DNA of 64,000 nt from Saccharomonospora sp. NB11 (GTDB taxonomy: Bacteria > Actinomycetota > Actinomycetes > Mycobacteriales > Pseudonocardiaceae), in the NCBI RefSeq assembly GCF_015910535.1, contig NZ_JACBJG010000001.1:1-64000 (forward strand), in the 5' to 3' direction. A program made the position numbers and the translations under genes. This document shows positions 35,519-46,667 of the stretch, piece by piece (position 1 is the stretch's first letter; the number at the start of each line of letters is the position of its first letter). A model generated the notes under the pieces. The model was not told the DNA's origin. It ran no database searches and saw only the letters and a program-made list of their open reading frames with translations.

Positions 35519-36414
35519 TGGGCAACCTGATCAAGGCGGAGTTCCGCAAGACACTCAGCCTCAACCTGTGGTGGGCGCTGGCCATCCCGGCCTTCCTGGC
35601 CGCGCTGGTGTTCTCGTTGAGCTGGGGAGCCAGCGTCAACGACTTCAATGACTTCCTCGGCAACAGCGACGCGCAGGAACTCGCGAGCATCCTCGGCATC
35701 AGCGTGGACACGATGCCGGTGGGCATGCTCTCGCTCGGGCGCGCCATCAACATCGGGGTGTTCTTCGCCGTGCTCTTCGGGGTGACGGCGCTGGCGGGCG
35801 AGTACCGCAACAAGACCATCAGCACGACGTTCCTCACCGCCCCGAACCGGGCGTCCGTGCTCTCCGCGAAGATGATCACCTTCTCGGTGTGGGGCCTGTT
35901 CTACGGCGTCGTCGCCGTGGCGGCGGCCAGCATCGGCACGGCGATCACCGTGGACAGCGTCGGCCTCCCCACGGCGGGTCAGTGGCTCGGCATCGGAGCG
36001 ACCGGCCTGCTGGCCGCCGTCCTCGGCACCCTGTTCGGGGTCGGGCTCGGCGCGGTGTGGAACAGCGTCACCGGGCCGACCGTGTTCCTGTGCCTGTGGA
36101 TGCTGCTCATCGAGAACATCCTCGTGATGGTGGCGTACTTCTCCGCCGAACTCGACTGGCTCGGCGGCGTGCTGCCCAACGGGGCGCTCAACGGCATCGT
36201 CGGCGCCGTCGGCGCGGAGGCGTTCGGCGCGATCGGCTCGTCGTGGGGCGCGAACCTCGGCGACATCGACGAGGACCTGCAGTGGGCGATGCAGTTCTTC
36301 GCGGGCGCGCCCGGCGCGTTCTCGTGGTGGTCCTCCGCCCTGATCTTCCTCGCATGGACCATGCTGTTCTTCGGGAGTGGTTGGACCGCCAACCAGAACC
36401 GCGACATCACCTGA
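35518..36414 (+). CDS. ABC transporter permease, ABC-2 type
   Basis: A 298-residue membrane protein. It begins MGNLIKAEFRKTLSLNLWWA, typical for ABC-2 permeases, with about six hydrophobic segments (for example IPAFLAALVFSLSWGASVN, IGVFFAVLFGVTALAGEYRN, LGIGATGLLAAVLGTLFGVG and SSALIFLAWTMLFFGSGW). The GEYRNKTISTTFLTAPNR loop matches the conserved ABC-2 coupling region. Translationally coupled to the ATPase by a 1-nt overlap. The exporter fusion gene follows after 23 nt, so all three may share a transcript. Confidence 0.88.
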   Translation: MGNLIKAEFRKTLSLNLWWALAIPAFLAALVFSLSWGASVNDFNDFLGNSDAQELASILGISVDTMPVGMLSLGRAINIGVFFAVLFGVTALAGEYRNKTISTTFLTAPNRASVLSAKMITFSVWGLFYGVVAVAAASIGTAITVDSVGLPTAGQWLGIGATGLLAAVLGTLFGVGLGAVWNSVTGPTVFLCLWMLLIENILVMVAYFSAELDWLGGVLPNGALNGIVGAVGAEAFGAIGSSWGANLGDIDEDLQWAMQFFAGAPGAFSWWSSALIFLAWTMLFFGSGWTANQNRDIT

Positions 36415-36437
36415 CGCGCAACGAAGAGGGGTCGTGA

Positions 36438-39400
36438 GTGCAGAGCAGACCACCGACACCGTCACCCGCTCACGACCCCTCGTCCCGTCCCCGGGACGGT
36501 TGGATCCGGCGTCTGGCCTCCGCCTGTTGGCGACACCCCGTCCTGGTCGTGCTCGCGCTGGTGGCGGCGGTGGTCGGGGTCGGCCTGCAGGCGGCCACCC
36601 CGTTGCTCGTGCGGGCCGCGGTGGACGACGCGGTCGCGGGTGACACCTCTCGGCTGACACTTCTGGCGGGTGGCCTCGTCGGGCTGCAACTCCTGGCGTT
36701 CGGCAGCGCGTTCGCCCGCCGCTACCTGGGTGGTCGACTCGCCCTCGACGTGCAACACGACCTCCGCCGTGACGTCTTCGCGTCCGTCTCCCGCCTCGAC
36801 GGCGGCAAGCAGGACTCGATGAAGACCGGGCAGATCGTGTCGCGGGCCATCACCGACCTGCAGCTCGTCACCGGCTTCCTCATGCAGGTCCCGCTGTCGG
36901 CGGGGTCGGTGGTCTTCGCACTGCTCGCGCTCGGCGCGATGCTGTGGATGTCGCCGCTGCTCACGCTCATCGCCCTGGTGGTGGCGCCCGCCGTGGGCGT
37001 GGTGGTGGCCGTGAGCCGCAAACGGCTCTTCCCCGCGACGTGGTCGGCCCAGCAGCGGGCTGCCGACCTCGCCCAGCAGGTCGAGGAGACCGTCACCGGA
37101 GTCCGCGTGGTGAAGGGCTTCGGACAGTCCGGGCGCGAGGTCGAGACGTTCTCCCGCCGGGCGCGCAGGCTCTACGCCGAGCGGCTTCGCGCCGCTCGAC
37201 TGTCCGCCGTGCCGTCGGCCACCAGTTCCGCGCTCCCGGCCGCCGGTCAGGTGGCCGTCCTCGGTGTGGGCGGCCTGCTCGCCCTGCGGGGACAGATCAG
37301 CCTCGGCACGTTCCTCGCATTCGCCACCTACGTCTCCGCCCTCGTCGGACCGTCCCGGATGCTCGCGAGCCTCCTCGTGCAGGCACAACTGACCCGGGCC
37401 GGGGTCGAGCGCGTCCACGAACTCGTCGACGCGCAGCCCGAGGTCGTCGACCCGGAGAATCCCCGTCCCGTCCCGCCCGGCCCGTTGTCGGTGCGCTTCG
37501 ACGACGTCCGCTTCGGCTACACGCGCAGCGAGCCCGTGCTCTCGGGGCTGTCGCTGGAAGTCCGACCGGGCGAGACGCTCGCGCTCGTGGGCACGGCGGG
37601 CTCGGGGAAATCCACGATCTCGCTGCTGCTCCCCCGCTTCTACGACCCCCACGCGGGCTCGGTGCGACTGGGCGACGTGGACGTCCGCGAGCTGGCGCTC
37701 GCCGACCTGCGCCGCACCGTGGGCGTCGTGTTCGAGGAGGCCTTCCTGTTCTCGACGTCGGTGCGCGAGAACATCGCCTACGGCCGACCGGACGCCTCCG
37801 ACGAGGAGATCGTCGCCGCCGCGAAGGCGGCCGAGGCCCACGACTTCATCACCGCGCTGCCGGACGGCTACGACACGCAGGTGGGCGAGCGCGGACTGAC
37901 GCTGTCGGGCGGGCAACGACAACGCCTCGGCCTGGCCCGGGCGCTGCTCACCGACCCCCGGGTGCTCGTGCTGGACGACGCGACGTCCGCCGTGGACACC
38001 GTCACCGAGGCCGCGATCCACGACACCCTGCGCAGTGTGACGCGCTCGCGGACCACGCTGCTCATCGCGCATCGCCGCTCGACCCTCGCCCTGGCCGACC
38101 GTATCGCCGTCCTCGACGGCGGTCGGGTGCTCGACGTCGGCACGCACGAGGAGCTGTGGCAGCGGTGTGCGCTCTTCCGGGATCTCGTGTCCGGGCCGGG
38201 AGATGACGTCGAGGAACCCCACCGGCACACCCGGGTGGTGCCGGACCCCAGCGGGGTGACACCACAGCTCTGGCCCGCACCCCGCGAGGACGCCGACGAG
38301 GACACCGTGGCCACCCGCCCGACCACCACGAGCGCCGTCGGCCCTGGAGCCCGAGCCGCACTCGACCTCCCACCCACGCCCGACCTGCTGGAACGCGTCC
38401 GTCGGCTCCCCGAGGCGACCGGTGAACCACAGCTCGCCGGGGAGGACCCGACGGCGGAGGACCCGCACTTCCGACTGTGGCGGCTGCTCCGCCCGGTGCG
38501 ACCGATCCTGGCGGCCGTGGTGGCTCTCGTGGCCGTCGACGCGCTCGCTGCCATCGCCGTGCCCGCGCTCTACGAACGCGGGGTCGACGACGGAGTCCGC
38601 GTGGGCGTCGAGTCGGCCGTGTGGATCGCCGCGCTCGTCGGTGCTCTGGTGATCGCCGCCGACTGGGTCGCCGTGTGGGCCCAGACCCGGCTGACCGCCC
38701 GCAGCGGCGAGTCGGTGCTCTACCTGCTGCGCGTGCGCAGCTACGCCCACCTGCAGCGACTCGGCCTCGACTACTACGAGCGCGAACTCGCGGGCCGGAT
38801 CATGACGCGCATGACCACCGACGTCGACGCGTTGTCGACGTTCCTCCAGACGAGCCTCGCCATGGCCGTGGTGAGCGTGTTGACGCTCGGCGGCATCGGC
38901 GTGGCGCTGATCGTGACGGACGTCGGCCTCGCGCTGTACGTGTTCGCGGCGCTGCCGGTGCTGGTGGTCGCCACGGTGCTGTTCCATCGTCGAGCCTCCG
39001 TGGCCTACTCCGAGGCCCGGGAGCGGGTGAGCGCGGTCAACGCCGACATGCAGGAGAACGTCTCCGGGCTGCGGGTCGCACAGGCCTACACGCGCGAGGA
39101 GCGCTCAGCTCAGCAGTTCGCCTCCCGCAGCGACGCCTATCGCCGCTCGCGGCTACGGGCACAGCGTTACGTGGCGACGTACTTCCCGTTCATCACGCTG
39201 CTGTCGGGCGTCGCGGAGGCCGTCGTGCTCGTGGTGGGTGCCACCCGCGTGGCCGAGGGGACCCTGACCATCGGCGTCCTCATGGCGTTCCTGCTCTACC
39301 TCGGGTTGTTCTTCTCCCCCGTGCAGCAACTGTCCACGGTGTTCGACGCCTACCAGCAGGCGAAGGTCGGTCTCCGCCGGATCGGCGACCTGCTCCGCAC

Positions 39401-40178
39401 GCCGACGTCGGTGCCGCCGCCCGCCGACCCCGTTCCCGTGCCGCCCCGACTCCGCGGCGAGGTGGAGTTCCGCGACGTCGAGTTCCGGTACCCGGGTGCG
39501 GAGAAGCCGGCCCTGCAGGGGCTGAACCTGCGTGTGGCCCCGGGCACCACGGTGGCGTTGGTGGGAGCGACGGGGGCCGGGAAGTCGACGATCGTCAAAC
39601 TCGTCGCGCGCTTCTACGACGTCACCGGCGGCCGGGTGTGCCTCGACGGCGTCGACGTCCGCGACTACGACCCCGAGCAGCTCACCCGCCGGATCGGGCT
39701 GGTGCCGCAGGAGTCCCACCTGTTCTCCGGCACGGTGGCCGACAACGTGCGGTACGGCCGCCCCGACGCCACGGACGCCGAGGTGGAGGCGGCGATCCGC
39801 GCGGTGGGGGCACTCGACGCGGTCGCCGCGCTGCCGAACGGCTTCCACCAGCAGGTCGGCGAGCGAGGCCGCTCCCTGTCGGCCGGACAACGTCAGCTCG
39901 TGGCACTGGCCAGGGCGGAGCTTGTGGACCCCGACGTTCTGTTGCTCGACGAGGCCACGGCCGCGCTCGACCCGGCCACCGAGGCCACCGTGCTCCAGGC
40001 CACGGACCGGTTGGCGTCGACCCGCACGACGTTCGTGGTGGCCCATCGGCTCGCCACGGCGGCGCGCGCCGACGAGATCGTGGTGCTCGACCACGGCCGG
40101 ATCGTGGAGCGGGGGTCTCACGCGGAACTCGTGGCCGCGGGCGGCGTCTACGCGCGGATGTGGCGTCACTCGCAGTGA
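36438..40178 (+). CDS. Fused heterodimeric ABC exporter (TMD-NBD-TMD-NBD)
   Basis: A 1246-residue full exporter made of two half-transporters. Half 1: six-helix domain, Walker A GTAGSGKST (about 384), signature LSGGQ (about 488), Walker B LVLDDATSAVD with Asp instead of the catalytic Glu. A linker of about 100 residues (580-680) rich in Pro and acidic residues follows. Half 2: six helices, Walker A GATGAGKST (about 1042), a degenerate signature LSAGQ (about 1146) and a normal LLLDEATAALD. Half-1 Walker B and half-2 signature belong to the same composite site, so one site is degenerate and one competent, as in known heterodimeric exporters. It likely exports drugs or lipids. Confidence 0.9.
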   Translation: MQSRPPTPSPAHDPSSRPRDGWIRRLASACWRHPVLVVLALVAAVVGVGLQAATPLLVRAAVDDAVAGDTSRLTLLAGGLVGLQLLAFGSAFARRYLGGRLALDVQHDLRRDVFASVSRLDGGKQDSMKTGQIVSRAITDLQLVTGFLMQVPLSAGSVVFALLALGAMLWMSPLLTLIALVVAPAVGVVVAVSRKRLFPATWSAQQRAADLAQQVEETVTGVRVVKGFGQSGREVETFSRRARRLYAERLRAARLSAVPSATSSALPAAGQVAVLGVGGLLALRGQISLGTFLAFATYVSALVGPSRMLASLLVQAQLTRAGVERVHELVDAQPEVVDPENPRPVPPGPLSVRFDDVRFGYTRSEPVLSGLSLEVRPGETLALVGTAGSGKSTISLLLPRFYDPHAGSVRLGDVDVRELALADLRRTVGVVFEEAFLFSTSVRENIAYGRPDASDEEIVAAAKAAEAHDFITALPDGYDTQVGERGLTLSGGQRQRLGLARALLTDPRVLVLDDATSAVDTVTEAAIHDTLRSVTRSRTTLLIAHRRSTLALADRIAVLDGGRVLDVGTHEELWQRCALFRDLVSGPGDDVEEPHRHTRVVPDPSGVTPQLWPAPREDADEDTVATRPTTTSAVGPGARAALDLPPTPDLLERVRRLPEATGEPQLAGEDPTAEDPHFRLWRLLRPVRPILAAVVALVAVDALAAIAVPALYERGVDDGVRVGVESAVWIAALVGALVIAADWVAVWAQTRLTARSGESVLYLLRVRSYAHLQRLGLDYYERELAGRIMTRMTTDVDALSTFLQTSLAMAVVSVLTLGGIGVALIVTDVGLALYVFAALPVLVVATVLFHRRASVAYSEARERVSAVNADMQENVSGLRVAQAYTREERSAQQFASRSDAYRRSRLRAQRYVATYFPFITLLSGVAEAVVLVVGATRVAEGTLTIGVLMAFLLYLGLFFSPVQQLSTVFDAYQQAKVGLRRIGDLLRTPTSVPPPADPVPVPPRLRGEVEFRDVEFRYPGAEKPALQGLNLRVAPGTTVALVGATGAGKSTIVKLVARFYDVTGGRVCLDGVDVRDYDPEQLTRRIGLVPQESHLFSGTVADNVRYGRPDATDAEVEAAIRAVGALDAVAALPNGFHQQVGERGRSLSAGQRQLVALARAELVDPDVLLLDEATAALDPATEATVLQATDRLASTRTTFVVAHRLATAARADEIVVLDHGRIVERGSHAELVAAGGVYARMWRHSQ

Positions 40179-40255
40179 CCCGGCGTGCTCACATGGCGGA
40201 CGCGGCGAGTCGGTCCGATATCGGGACGCGCTTTCCCTCAGTACGACGGATGATC

Positions 40256-40280
40256 TTGACCACCGGTTGTTGTGACAACA
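40256..40280 (+). promoter_or_regulatory. Candidate kgd promoter/operator
   Basis: TTGACC at 40256-40261 is a possible -35; 17 bp later comes CATTCA. TGTTGTGACAACA (40268-40280) is a perfect 6-bp inverted repeat around one G that covers the spacer. It lies about 150 bp upstream of kgd. Which protein binds is unknown. Confidence 0.4.
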
Positions 40281-40426
40281 TTCACCTTATCGATACAGCC
40301 CGGTCGGGCCGGTCTTCCACCCATGTCATGGGCGAGTTCGGTGACACGGGCCGAAACCCGGGGGTTAGCCTGGTAGTCGCGAATTCACCAAACCAAGATC
40401 GAGACGGATAGAGGCGAGTCCCAGCC

Positions 40427-43400
40427 GTGTCCAGCAGCAGCCCTGCGTCACAGTTCGGCCCCAACGAGTGGCTCGTCGAGGAGATGTACGACCAGTTCCT
40501 CGCCGACCCCTCCTCAGTCGACGCCGCCTGGCATGAGTTCTTTGCCGACTTCAAACCCGCCCAGAGCGCACAGGCGAAGCCGGACGCGACGGGCGCAGAG
40601 CCGAAGTCGGCTGCGAACGGTCAGTCGACGCAGACCGCGCCGAAGACTGAACCCAAGGCAGCCCCGAAGACGGCTTCGAAGCCCGCCCCGGCCCCCAAGG
40701 CTCCGACGGCGAGCGCGCCCACGGCTCCCAAGCCGAAGACCGAGCCGAAGCAGGCGTCCTCCGCCGCGGCGGCCCGGACCGCGCCGCCGAAGTCGACGAG
40801 CGAGCCCGAGCGCAAGCCGCTCCGTGGTGCGGCCGCGGCGATCGCGCGCAACATGGACGCCTCGCTGACCGTTCCCACGGCCACCAGCGTGCGCGCGGTG
40901 CCCGCCAAGCTCATGGCGGACAACCGCATCGTCATCAACAACCACCTCAAGCGCACCCGTGGCGGCAAGATCTCGTACACGCACCTCATCGGCTACGCGA
41001 TGATCCGTGCGCTGCACGACTTCCCGAACATGAATCGCCACTACGCGCTCGTGGACGGCAAGCCGTACGCGGTGACGCCCGAGCACGTGAACCTCGGCCT
41101 CGCCATCGACATGAAGGGCAAGGACGGGCAGCGCTCGCTGGTCGTCGCCTCGATCAAGAACTGCGAGAACATGACGTTCCTGCAGTTCTGGCAGGCCTAC
41201 GAGGAGATCGTCAAGAAGGCCAGGAACAACAAGCTCACCGCGGACGACTTCGCGGGCACCACGATCTCGCTGACCAACCCGGGCGGCATCGGCACCAACC
41301 ACTCGGTGCCGCGTCTGCAGTCGGGCCAGGGCACGATCATCGGTGTCGGCGCGATGCAGTACCCGGCGCACTTCGAGGGCACCAGCGAGCAGACCCTGGT
41401 GCAGCTCGGCGTCAGCAAGATCATGACGCTGACCTCGACGTACGACCACCGCATCATCCAGGGCGCCGAGTCCGGTGAGTTCCTCAAGCGCATCCACGAG
41501 CTGCTGCTCGGCGGCGACGGCTTCTACGACGACATCTTCACGTCGCTGCGCCTGCCGTACGAGCCGGTGCGCTGGGTCGAGGACCTGCCCGAGGGCGAGA
41601 TCGACAAGACCGCCCGCGTGCTCGAACTGATCGACGCCTACCGGATGCGCGGCCACCTGATGGCCGACACCGACCCGCTGAACTACCGCCAGCGCAGGCA
41701 CGAGGACCTCGACATCCTGTCCCACGGCCTCACGCTGTGGGACCTCGACCGCGAGTTCGCGGTCGGTGGTTTCGCGGGCAAGGAGCGCATGAAGCTGCGC
41801 GACGTGCTCGGCGTGCTGCGCGACTCCTACTGCCGCACGGTCGGCGTGGAGTACACGCACATCCTCGACCCGGACGAGCGTCGCTGGATCCAGGAGCGCG
41901 TCGAGGTTCCGCACGAGAAGCCCGAGCCGTCGGTGCAGAAGTACGTGCTGTCGAAGCTCAACGCGGCCGAGGCGTTCGAGACGTTCCTGCAGACCAAGTA
42001 CGTCGGCCAGAAGCGGTTCTCGCTGGAGGGCGGCGAGACCGTGATCCCGCTGCTCGACACCGTGCTGGACAAGGCGGCCGAGCACCAGCTCGACGAGGTC
42101 GTCATCGGCATGCCGCACCGCGGCAGGCTGAACGTGCTGGCCAACATCGTCGGCAAGCCGATCGCGCAGATCTTCCAGGAGTTCGAGGGCAACCTCGACC
42201 CGGGTCAGGCACACGGCTCCGGTGACGTGAAGTACCACCTCGGGGCCGAGGGCAAGTACTTCCGCATGTTCGGCGACGGCGAGACCAAGGTGTCGCTGAC
42301 GGCGAACCCGTCGCACCTGGAGACTGTGGACCCGGTGCTCGAAGGCATCGTGCGGGCCAAGCAGGACCTGCTCGACAAGGGCGACCGCGAGACGGGCGGC
42401 TTCACGGTCCTGCCGGTGCTGCTGCACGGTGACGCCGCGTTCGCGGGCCAGGGTGTGGTGGCCGAGACGCTGAACCTCGCGCTGCTGCGCGGCTACCGCA
42501 CCGGTGGCACGGTCCACGTCATCATCAACAACCAGGTCGGCTTCACCACCGCGCCCGAGCACTCGCGCTCGTCGCAGTACGCCACCGACGTGGCCAAGAT
42601 GATCGGCGCGCCGATCTTCCACGTCAACGGCGACGACCCCGAGGCCGCGTACTGGGTCGCCCGGTTGGCCGTCGACTACCGCCAGGCGTTCAACAAGGAC
42701 GTCGTCATCGACATGATCTGCTACCGCAGGCGGGGTCACAACGAGGGCGACGACCCGTCGATGACGCAGCCCGGCATGTACGACATCATCGACGCCAAGC
42801 GCAGTGTCCGGAAGACCTACACCGAGGCGCTGATCGGTCGCGGCGACATCTCGATGGAGGAGGCCGAGGCCGCGCTGCGCGACTTCTCCAGCCAGTTGGA
42901 GCACGTGTTCAACGAGGTCAGGGAGCTGGAGAAGCACCCGATCGCGCCGAGCCCGTCGGTGGAGAAGCGCCAGCAGGTGCCCGCCCAGGTGCCGACCGCC
43001 GTGAGCCGCGAGACGATCGAGCGCATCGGCGACGCGTTCGTCACGCTGCCCGAGGGCTTCACCCCGCACCCGCGCGTCAAGCCGGTGCTGGAGCGGCGGA
43101 AGAAGATGTCCCGCGAGGGCAACATCGACTGGGCGTTCGGCGAGCTGCTCGCGTTCGGTTCGCTGGCCCTCGAGGGTCGTCTCGTGCGGCTGTCCGGTCA
43201 GGACTCCCGCCGCGGCACGTTCACCCAGCGGCACTCGGTGCTCATCGACCGCAAGACGGGCGAGGAGTACGCGCCGCTGCAGCACCTGTCCGAGGACCAG
43301 GGCCGCGTGATGATCTACGACTCGGCGCTGTCCGAGTACGCGGCGGTCGGCTTCGAGTACGGCTACTCGGTGGCCAACTCCGAGGCGCTCGTGATGTGGG

Positions 43401-44152
43401 AGGCGCAGTTCGGCGACTTCGTCAACGGCGCGCAGACCGTCATCGACGAGTACATCTCCTCCGGTGAGGCCAAGTGGGGCCAGCTCTCCGACGTCGTGCT
43501 GCTGCTGCCGCACGGCCACGAGGGTCAGGGTCCCGACCACACCTCCGGCCGCATCGAGCGCTTCCTCCAGCTCTGCGCGGAGCACTCGATGACCGTGGCG
43601 GTGCCGTCGACCCCGGCGAACTACTTCCACCTGCTGCGTCGGCACGCCCTCGACGGCGTGAACCGCCCGCTGATCGTCTTCACCCCGAAGTCGATGCTGC
43701 GCAACAAGGCGGCGACCTCGGCGGTGGAGGACTTCATCGGCGACTCGAAGTTCCTGTCGGTCATCGGTGAGCAGGAGGTCGACCCGGCCAAGGCCCGCAA
43801 GGTGCTGCTCACCTCCGGCAAGCTCTACTGGGAGCTGGTGGCCGAGCGCCGCAAGCGGGAGGCCGACGACGTCGCCATCGTGCGCATCGAGCAGTACTAC
43901 CCGCTGCCGAAGAAGAAGCTCGTCGCCGAGATGGAGCGCTACAACAAGGACGCCGAGATCGTCTGGGTGCAGGAGGAGCCGGAGAACCAGGGCGCCTGGC
44001 CGTTCTTCGGGCTGAACCTGCCGCGCAGGCTGCCCGAGGCGTTCCCGCGCCTGCAGGTGGTGGCGCGCAGGCCGATGGCCGCGCCGTCGGCGGGCTCGTC
44101 CAAGGTGCACGAGGTCGAGCAGAAGGCGCTGATCGCCAAGGCGTTCGAGTAA
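40427..44152 (+). CDS. kgd: Multifunctional 2-oxoglutarate decarboxylase/dehydrogenase (E1/E2 fusion)
   Basis: A 1241-residue TCA-cycle enzyme of the actinobacterial Kgd/SucA type. An N-terminal segment ([16 protein letters not shown]) is followed by an Ala/Pro/Lys-rich linker (about 40-125), an E2-like acyltransferase domain ending in [18 protein letters not shown] with the catalytic His (about 345), and the ThDP-dependent E1 part with [31 protein letters not shown] and [20 protein letters not shown]. There is no lipoyl domain. It converts 2-oxoglutarate to succinic semialdehyde or, with E2/E3, to succinyl-CoA; GarA would inhibit it. GTG start with GAGGCGAG upstream. Confidence 0.95.
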   Translation: MSSSSPASQFGPNEWLVEEMYDQFLADPSSVDAAWHEFFADFKPAQSAQAKPDATGAEPKSAANGQSTQTAPKTEPKAAPKTASKPAPAPKAPTASAPTAPKPKTEPKQASSAAAARTAPPKSTSEPERKPLRGAAAAIARNMDASLTVPTATSVRAVPAKLMADNRIVINNHLKRTRGGKISYTHLIGYAMIRALHDFPNMNRHYALVDGKPYAVTPEHVNLGLAIDMKGKDGQRSLVVASIKNCENMTFLQFWQAYEEIVKKARNNKLTADDFAGTTISLTNPGGIGTNHSVPRLQSGQGTIIGVGAMQYPAHFEGTSEQTLVQLGVSKIMTLTSTYDHRIIQGAESGEFLKRIHELLLGGDGFYDDIFTSLRLPYEPVRWVEDLPEGEIDKTARVLELIDAYRMRGHLMADTDPLNYRQRRHEDLDILSHGLTLWDLDREFAVGGFAGKERMKLRDVLGVLRDSYCRTVGVEYTHILDPDERRWIQERVEVPHEKPEPSVQKYVLSKLNAAEAFETFLQTKYVGQKRFSLEGGETVIPLLDTVLDKAAEHQLDEVVIGMPHRGRLNVLANIVGKPIAQIFQEFEGNLDPGQAHGSGDVKYHLGAEGKYFRMFGDGETKVSLTANPSHLETVDPVLEGIVRAKQDLLDKGDRETGGFTVLPVLLHGDAAFAGQGVVAETLNLALLRGYRTGGTVHVIINNQVGFTTAPEHSRSSQYATDVAKMIGAPIFHVNGDDPEAAYWVARLAVDYRQAFNKDVVIDMICYRRRGHNEGDDPSMTQPGMYDIIDAKRSVRKTYTEALIGRGDISMEEAEAALRDFSSQLEHVFNEVRELEKHPIAPSPSVEKRQQVPAQVPTAVSRETIERIGDAFVTLPEGFTPHPRVKPVLERRKKMSREGNIDWAFGELLAFGSLALEGRLVRLSGQDSRRGTFTQRHSVLIDRKTGEEYAPLQHLSEDQGRVMIYDSALSEYAAVGFEYGYSVANSEALVMWEAQFGDFVNGAQTVIDEYISSGEAKWGQLSDVVLLLPHGHEGQGPDHTSGRIERFLQLCAEHSMTVAVPSTPANYFHLLRRHALDGVNRPLIVFTPKSMLRNKAATSAVEDFIGDSKFLSVIGEQEVDPAKARKVLLTSGKLYWELVAERRKREADDVAIVRIEQYYPLPKKKLVAEMERYNKDAEIVWVQEEPENQGAWPFFGLNLPRRLPEAFPRLQVVARRPMAAPSAGSSKVHEVEQKALIAKAFE

Positions 44153-44165
44153 GCCGAACGACGAT

Positions 44166-44202
44166 CGATGGCGGCGGTACCCGGTGGGTGCCGCCGCCAT
44201 CG
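44166..44202. terminator. Strong terminator between kgd and copA
   Basis: A 17-bp stem (44166-44182 with 44186-44202; one G-U pair, loop GGT) 14 nt after the kgd stop, followed by GTGTTTC. It can serve kgd and possibly the convergent copper operon. Confidence 0.85.
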
Positions 44203-44289
44203 GTGTTTCGGGGCTCGCCCGGCAGGGCGCCGGTCAGGCTCCCCGCAAGTAGCGCGGTGACGCCCGAGAGGGCCGCTGGTGCCGCGGGC

Positions 44290-46632
44290 TCAGACCGCCG
44301 TGCGGCTCGGCAGCTCCGAGTCGACACGGGTGTCGGAGCGGCGGTTCGAGTTGCTGTTCGAGTTGCTGTTCTCGGGCGTGACGTCGCTGCGGAAGGTCCG
44401 CAGACGCAGGCTGTTGCTGACGACGAACACCGAGCTGAACGCCATCGCCGCTCCCGCGAGCATCGGGTTGAGCAGGCCCGCCGCCGCCAACGGCAGCGCG
44501 GCGACGTTGTAGGCGAACGCCCAGAACAGGTTGCCCTTGATAGTGGCCAGCGTGCGCCGGGAGAGCCGGATCGCGTCCGCCACGACCCGCAGGTCACCGC
44601 GCACCAGGGTGATGTCGCTCGCCTCGATGGCGACGTCGGTGCCCGTGCCCATCGCCAGGCCGAGATCGGCCTGGGCCAGCGCGGCGGCGTCGTTGACGCC
44701 GTCCCCCACCATCGCGACGACCCGGCCCTCGCCCTGCAGGCGTCGGACGACGTCGACCTTGTCCTTGGGCAGTACCTCGGCGATGACCTCGTCGATGCCG
44801 ACCTCCGCGGCGACCGCCTCGGCGACGGCCGTGTTGTCGCCGGTCAGCAGCACGGGCCGCAGGCCCAGCTCCTTGAGCCGCGCCACGGCCTGCGCGGAGG
44901 TCGGCTTCACCGTGTCCGCCACCACCAACACGGCCCTCGCTCGACCGTCCCAGCCCACGGCGACGGCCGCCCTGCCGAGCTTCTCCGCCTCGGCCTTGGC
45001 GTCCGACAGCTCCGGCGGCAATGGGTGGCTCCAGTCGTCCAGCAGCGCGGTCCGCCCGACCAGCACCGCGCGACCGTCCACCACGCCGTGCACGCCGAGA
45101 CCGTCCACGGCCGTGAAACTCTCCGGAGTGGCGAGCGGACCCACCCGCTCAGCCGCACTCGCGGCGACGGCCCTGGCGATCGGGTGCTCGGAGGCGTGTT
45201 CGAGCGCCCCGGCGAGCCGCAGCACCTCGTCGGCGTCCTCGCCGTCGGCGACGTGGACGTCCACCAGGGTCATGACGCCGGTGGTGACGGTGCCGGTCTT
45301 GTCGAGCACCACCGTGTCCACGCGCCGGGTGGACTCCAGCGCCTCCGGCCCCTTGATGAGGATGCCGAGTTGAGCACCGCGTCCCGTCCCCACGAGCAGC
45401 GCCGTCGGCGTCGCCAAGCCCAGTGCGCACGGGCACGCGATGATCAGCACGGCGACGGCGGCCGTGAACGCCGCCGACGTCGAGACCCCGGACCCGAGCC
45501 AGAACGCGAGCGTGCCGACGGCCAACGCGATCACGATCGGGACGAACACGCCGGAGATGCGATCAGCGAGCCGCTGCACCTCCGCCTTGCCCGTCTGCGC
45601 GTCCTCCACCAGCTTGGCCATCTGCGCGAGCTGCGTGTCGGAGCCGACCCGCGTCGCCCGCACCACCAGCCGTCCACCGGAATTGACGGTCGCCCCGACG
45701 ACGGCGTCACCGGGCCGCACCTCCACGGGCACCGACTCGCCGGTGAGCATGCTCGCGTCGACCGCGGACGTGCCTTCCTCCACCACGCCGTCCGTGGCGA
45801 TCTTCTCGCCCGGCCGAACCACGAAGCGGTCGCCCACCGCCAAGCGATCCGCGGCGATCCGGTGCTCGACCCCGTCGCGGAGGACGGCGACCTCCTTCGC
45901 CCCGAGCTCCAGCAGAGCCCGCAATGCCGCCCCGGCGCGTCGCTTCGACCGCGCCTCGAAGTAACGGCCCGCGAGGATGAACGTCGTCACCCCCGCCGCG
46001 ACCTCCAGGTAGATGTTGGCGTCCCCGCTCGTGCGCTCGATGGTCAGCTCGAACGGATGGGTCATGCCGGGCACGCCGGCACTACCGAACAACAGCGCGT
46101 ACAGCGACCAGACGAACGCTGCGAGGGTCCCCATCGACACCAGCGTGTCCATCGTGGCCGCGCCGTGGCGCAGGTTGGTCCACGCGGCACGATGGAACGG
46201 CCAGGCCGCCCACGTCACCACCGGGGCCGCCAGCGTCAGGGAGATCCACTGCCAGTACTCGAACTGCCAGGCCGGCACCATCGCCAGCAGCACCACCGGC
46301 ACCGACAGCACCGCAGCACCGACGAGCCGCTGCCGCAGCGAACGGTGTTCGTCGTCGACCGCGACATCGGTCCCTTCCTCGGGCTCGGCAGGCCGGGGCA
46401 GCTCGGCCGTGTACCCCGCCGCCTCCACCGTGGAGACGAGTTCGGCCGGGTCCAGCTCCGCGGGGAAGGTCACCTTCGCCTTCTCCGTGGCGTAGTTGAC
46501 CGTGGCCGTGACGCCGTCCAGCTTGTTGAGCTTGCGCTCCACACGGTTGGCGCACGACGCACACGTCATCCCTCCGATGGCGAGTTCGAGTTCACGGCTC
46601 GCTCGGGTCTCGGTGGAGACGTCGGAAGTCAT
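44290..46632 (-). CDS. copA: Copper-exporting P1B-type ATPase
   Basis: A 780-residue Cu(I) pump. One N-terminal metal-binding domain (GMTCASC, Cys24 and Cys27), eight predicted helices, the actuator motif [10 protein letters not shown], the transmembrane metal site [13 protein letters not shown], phosphorylation site [11 protein letters not shown], nucleotide-domain SEHPIARA and hinge [11 protein letters not shown] are all intact. The C-terminal tail has an odd Asn-Ser run ([12 protein letters not shown]) encoded by tandem repeats. AGGAG precedes the ATG. It is the last gene of csoR-copZ-(HVHP protein)-copA, so Cu(I) efflux derepressed by CsoR is very likely. Confidence 0.95.
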   Translation of the reverse strand: MTSDVSTETRASRELELAIGGMTCASCANRVERKLNKLDGVTATVNYATEKAKVTFPAELDPAELVSTVEAAGYTAELPRPAEPEEGTDVAVDDEHRSLRQRLVGAAVLSVPVVLLAMVPAWQFEYWQWISLTLAAPVVTWAAWPFHRAAWTNLRHGAATMDTLVSMGTLAAFVWSLYALLFGSAGVPGMTHPFELTIERTSGDANIYLEVAAGVTTFILAGRYFEARSKRRAGAALRALLELGAKEVAVLRDGVEHRIAADRLAVGDRFVVRPGEKIATDGVVEEGTSAVDASMLTGESVPVEVRPGDAVVGATVNSGGRLVVRATRVGSDTQLAQMAKLVEDAQTGKAEVQRLADRISGVFVPIVIALAVGTLAFWLGSGVSTSAAFTAAVAVLIIACPCALGLATPTALLVGTGRGAQLGILIKGPEALESTRRVDTVVLDKTGTVTTGVMTLVDVHVADGEDADEVLRLAGALEHASEHPIARAVAASAAERVGPLATPESFTAVDGLGVHGVVDGRAVLVGRTALLDDWSHPLPPELSDAKAEAEKLGRAAVAVGWDGRARAVLVVADTVKPTSAQAVARLKELGLRPVLLTGDNTAVAEAVAAEVGIDEVIAEVLPKDKVDVVRRLQGEGRVVAMVGDGVNDAAALAQADLGLAMGTGTDVAIEASDITLVRGDLRVVADAIRLSRRTLATIKGNLFWAFAYNVAALPLAAAGLLNPMLAGAAMAFSSVFVVSNSLRLRTFRSDVTPENSNSNSNSNRRSDTRVDSELPSRTAV

Positions 46633-46667
46633 GTGTCAGCTCCTAGGTCGACTCGCGTCGACGTCGA

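Noticed and set aside
36462-38987. 841-codon open frame opposite the ABC exporter
   Set aside because: Shadow frame rich in Gly/Arg/His with no domain; the exporter motifs are on the plus strand.
40514-44200. 1228-codon open frame opposite kgd
   Set aside because: An antisense shadow without motifs; kgd is certain.
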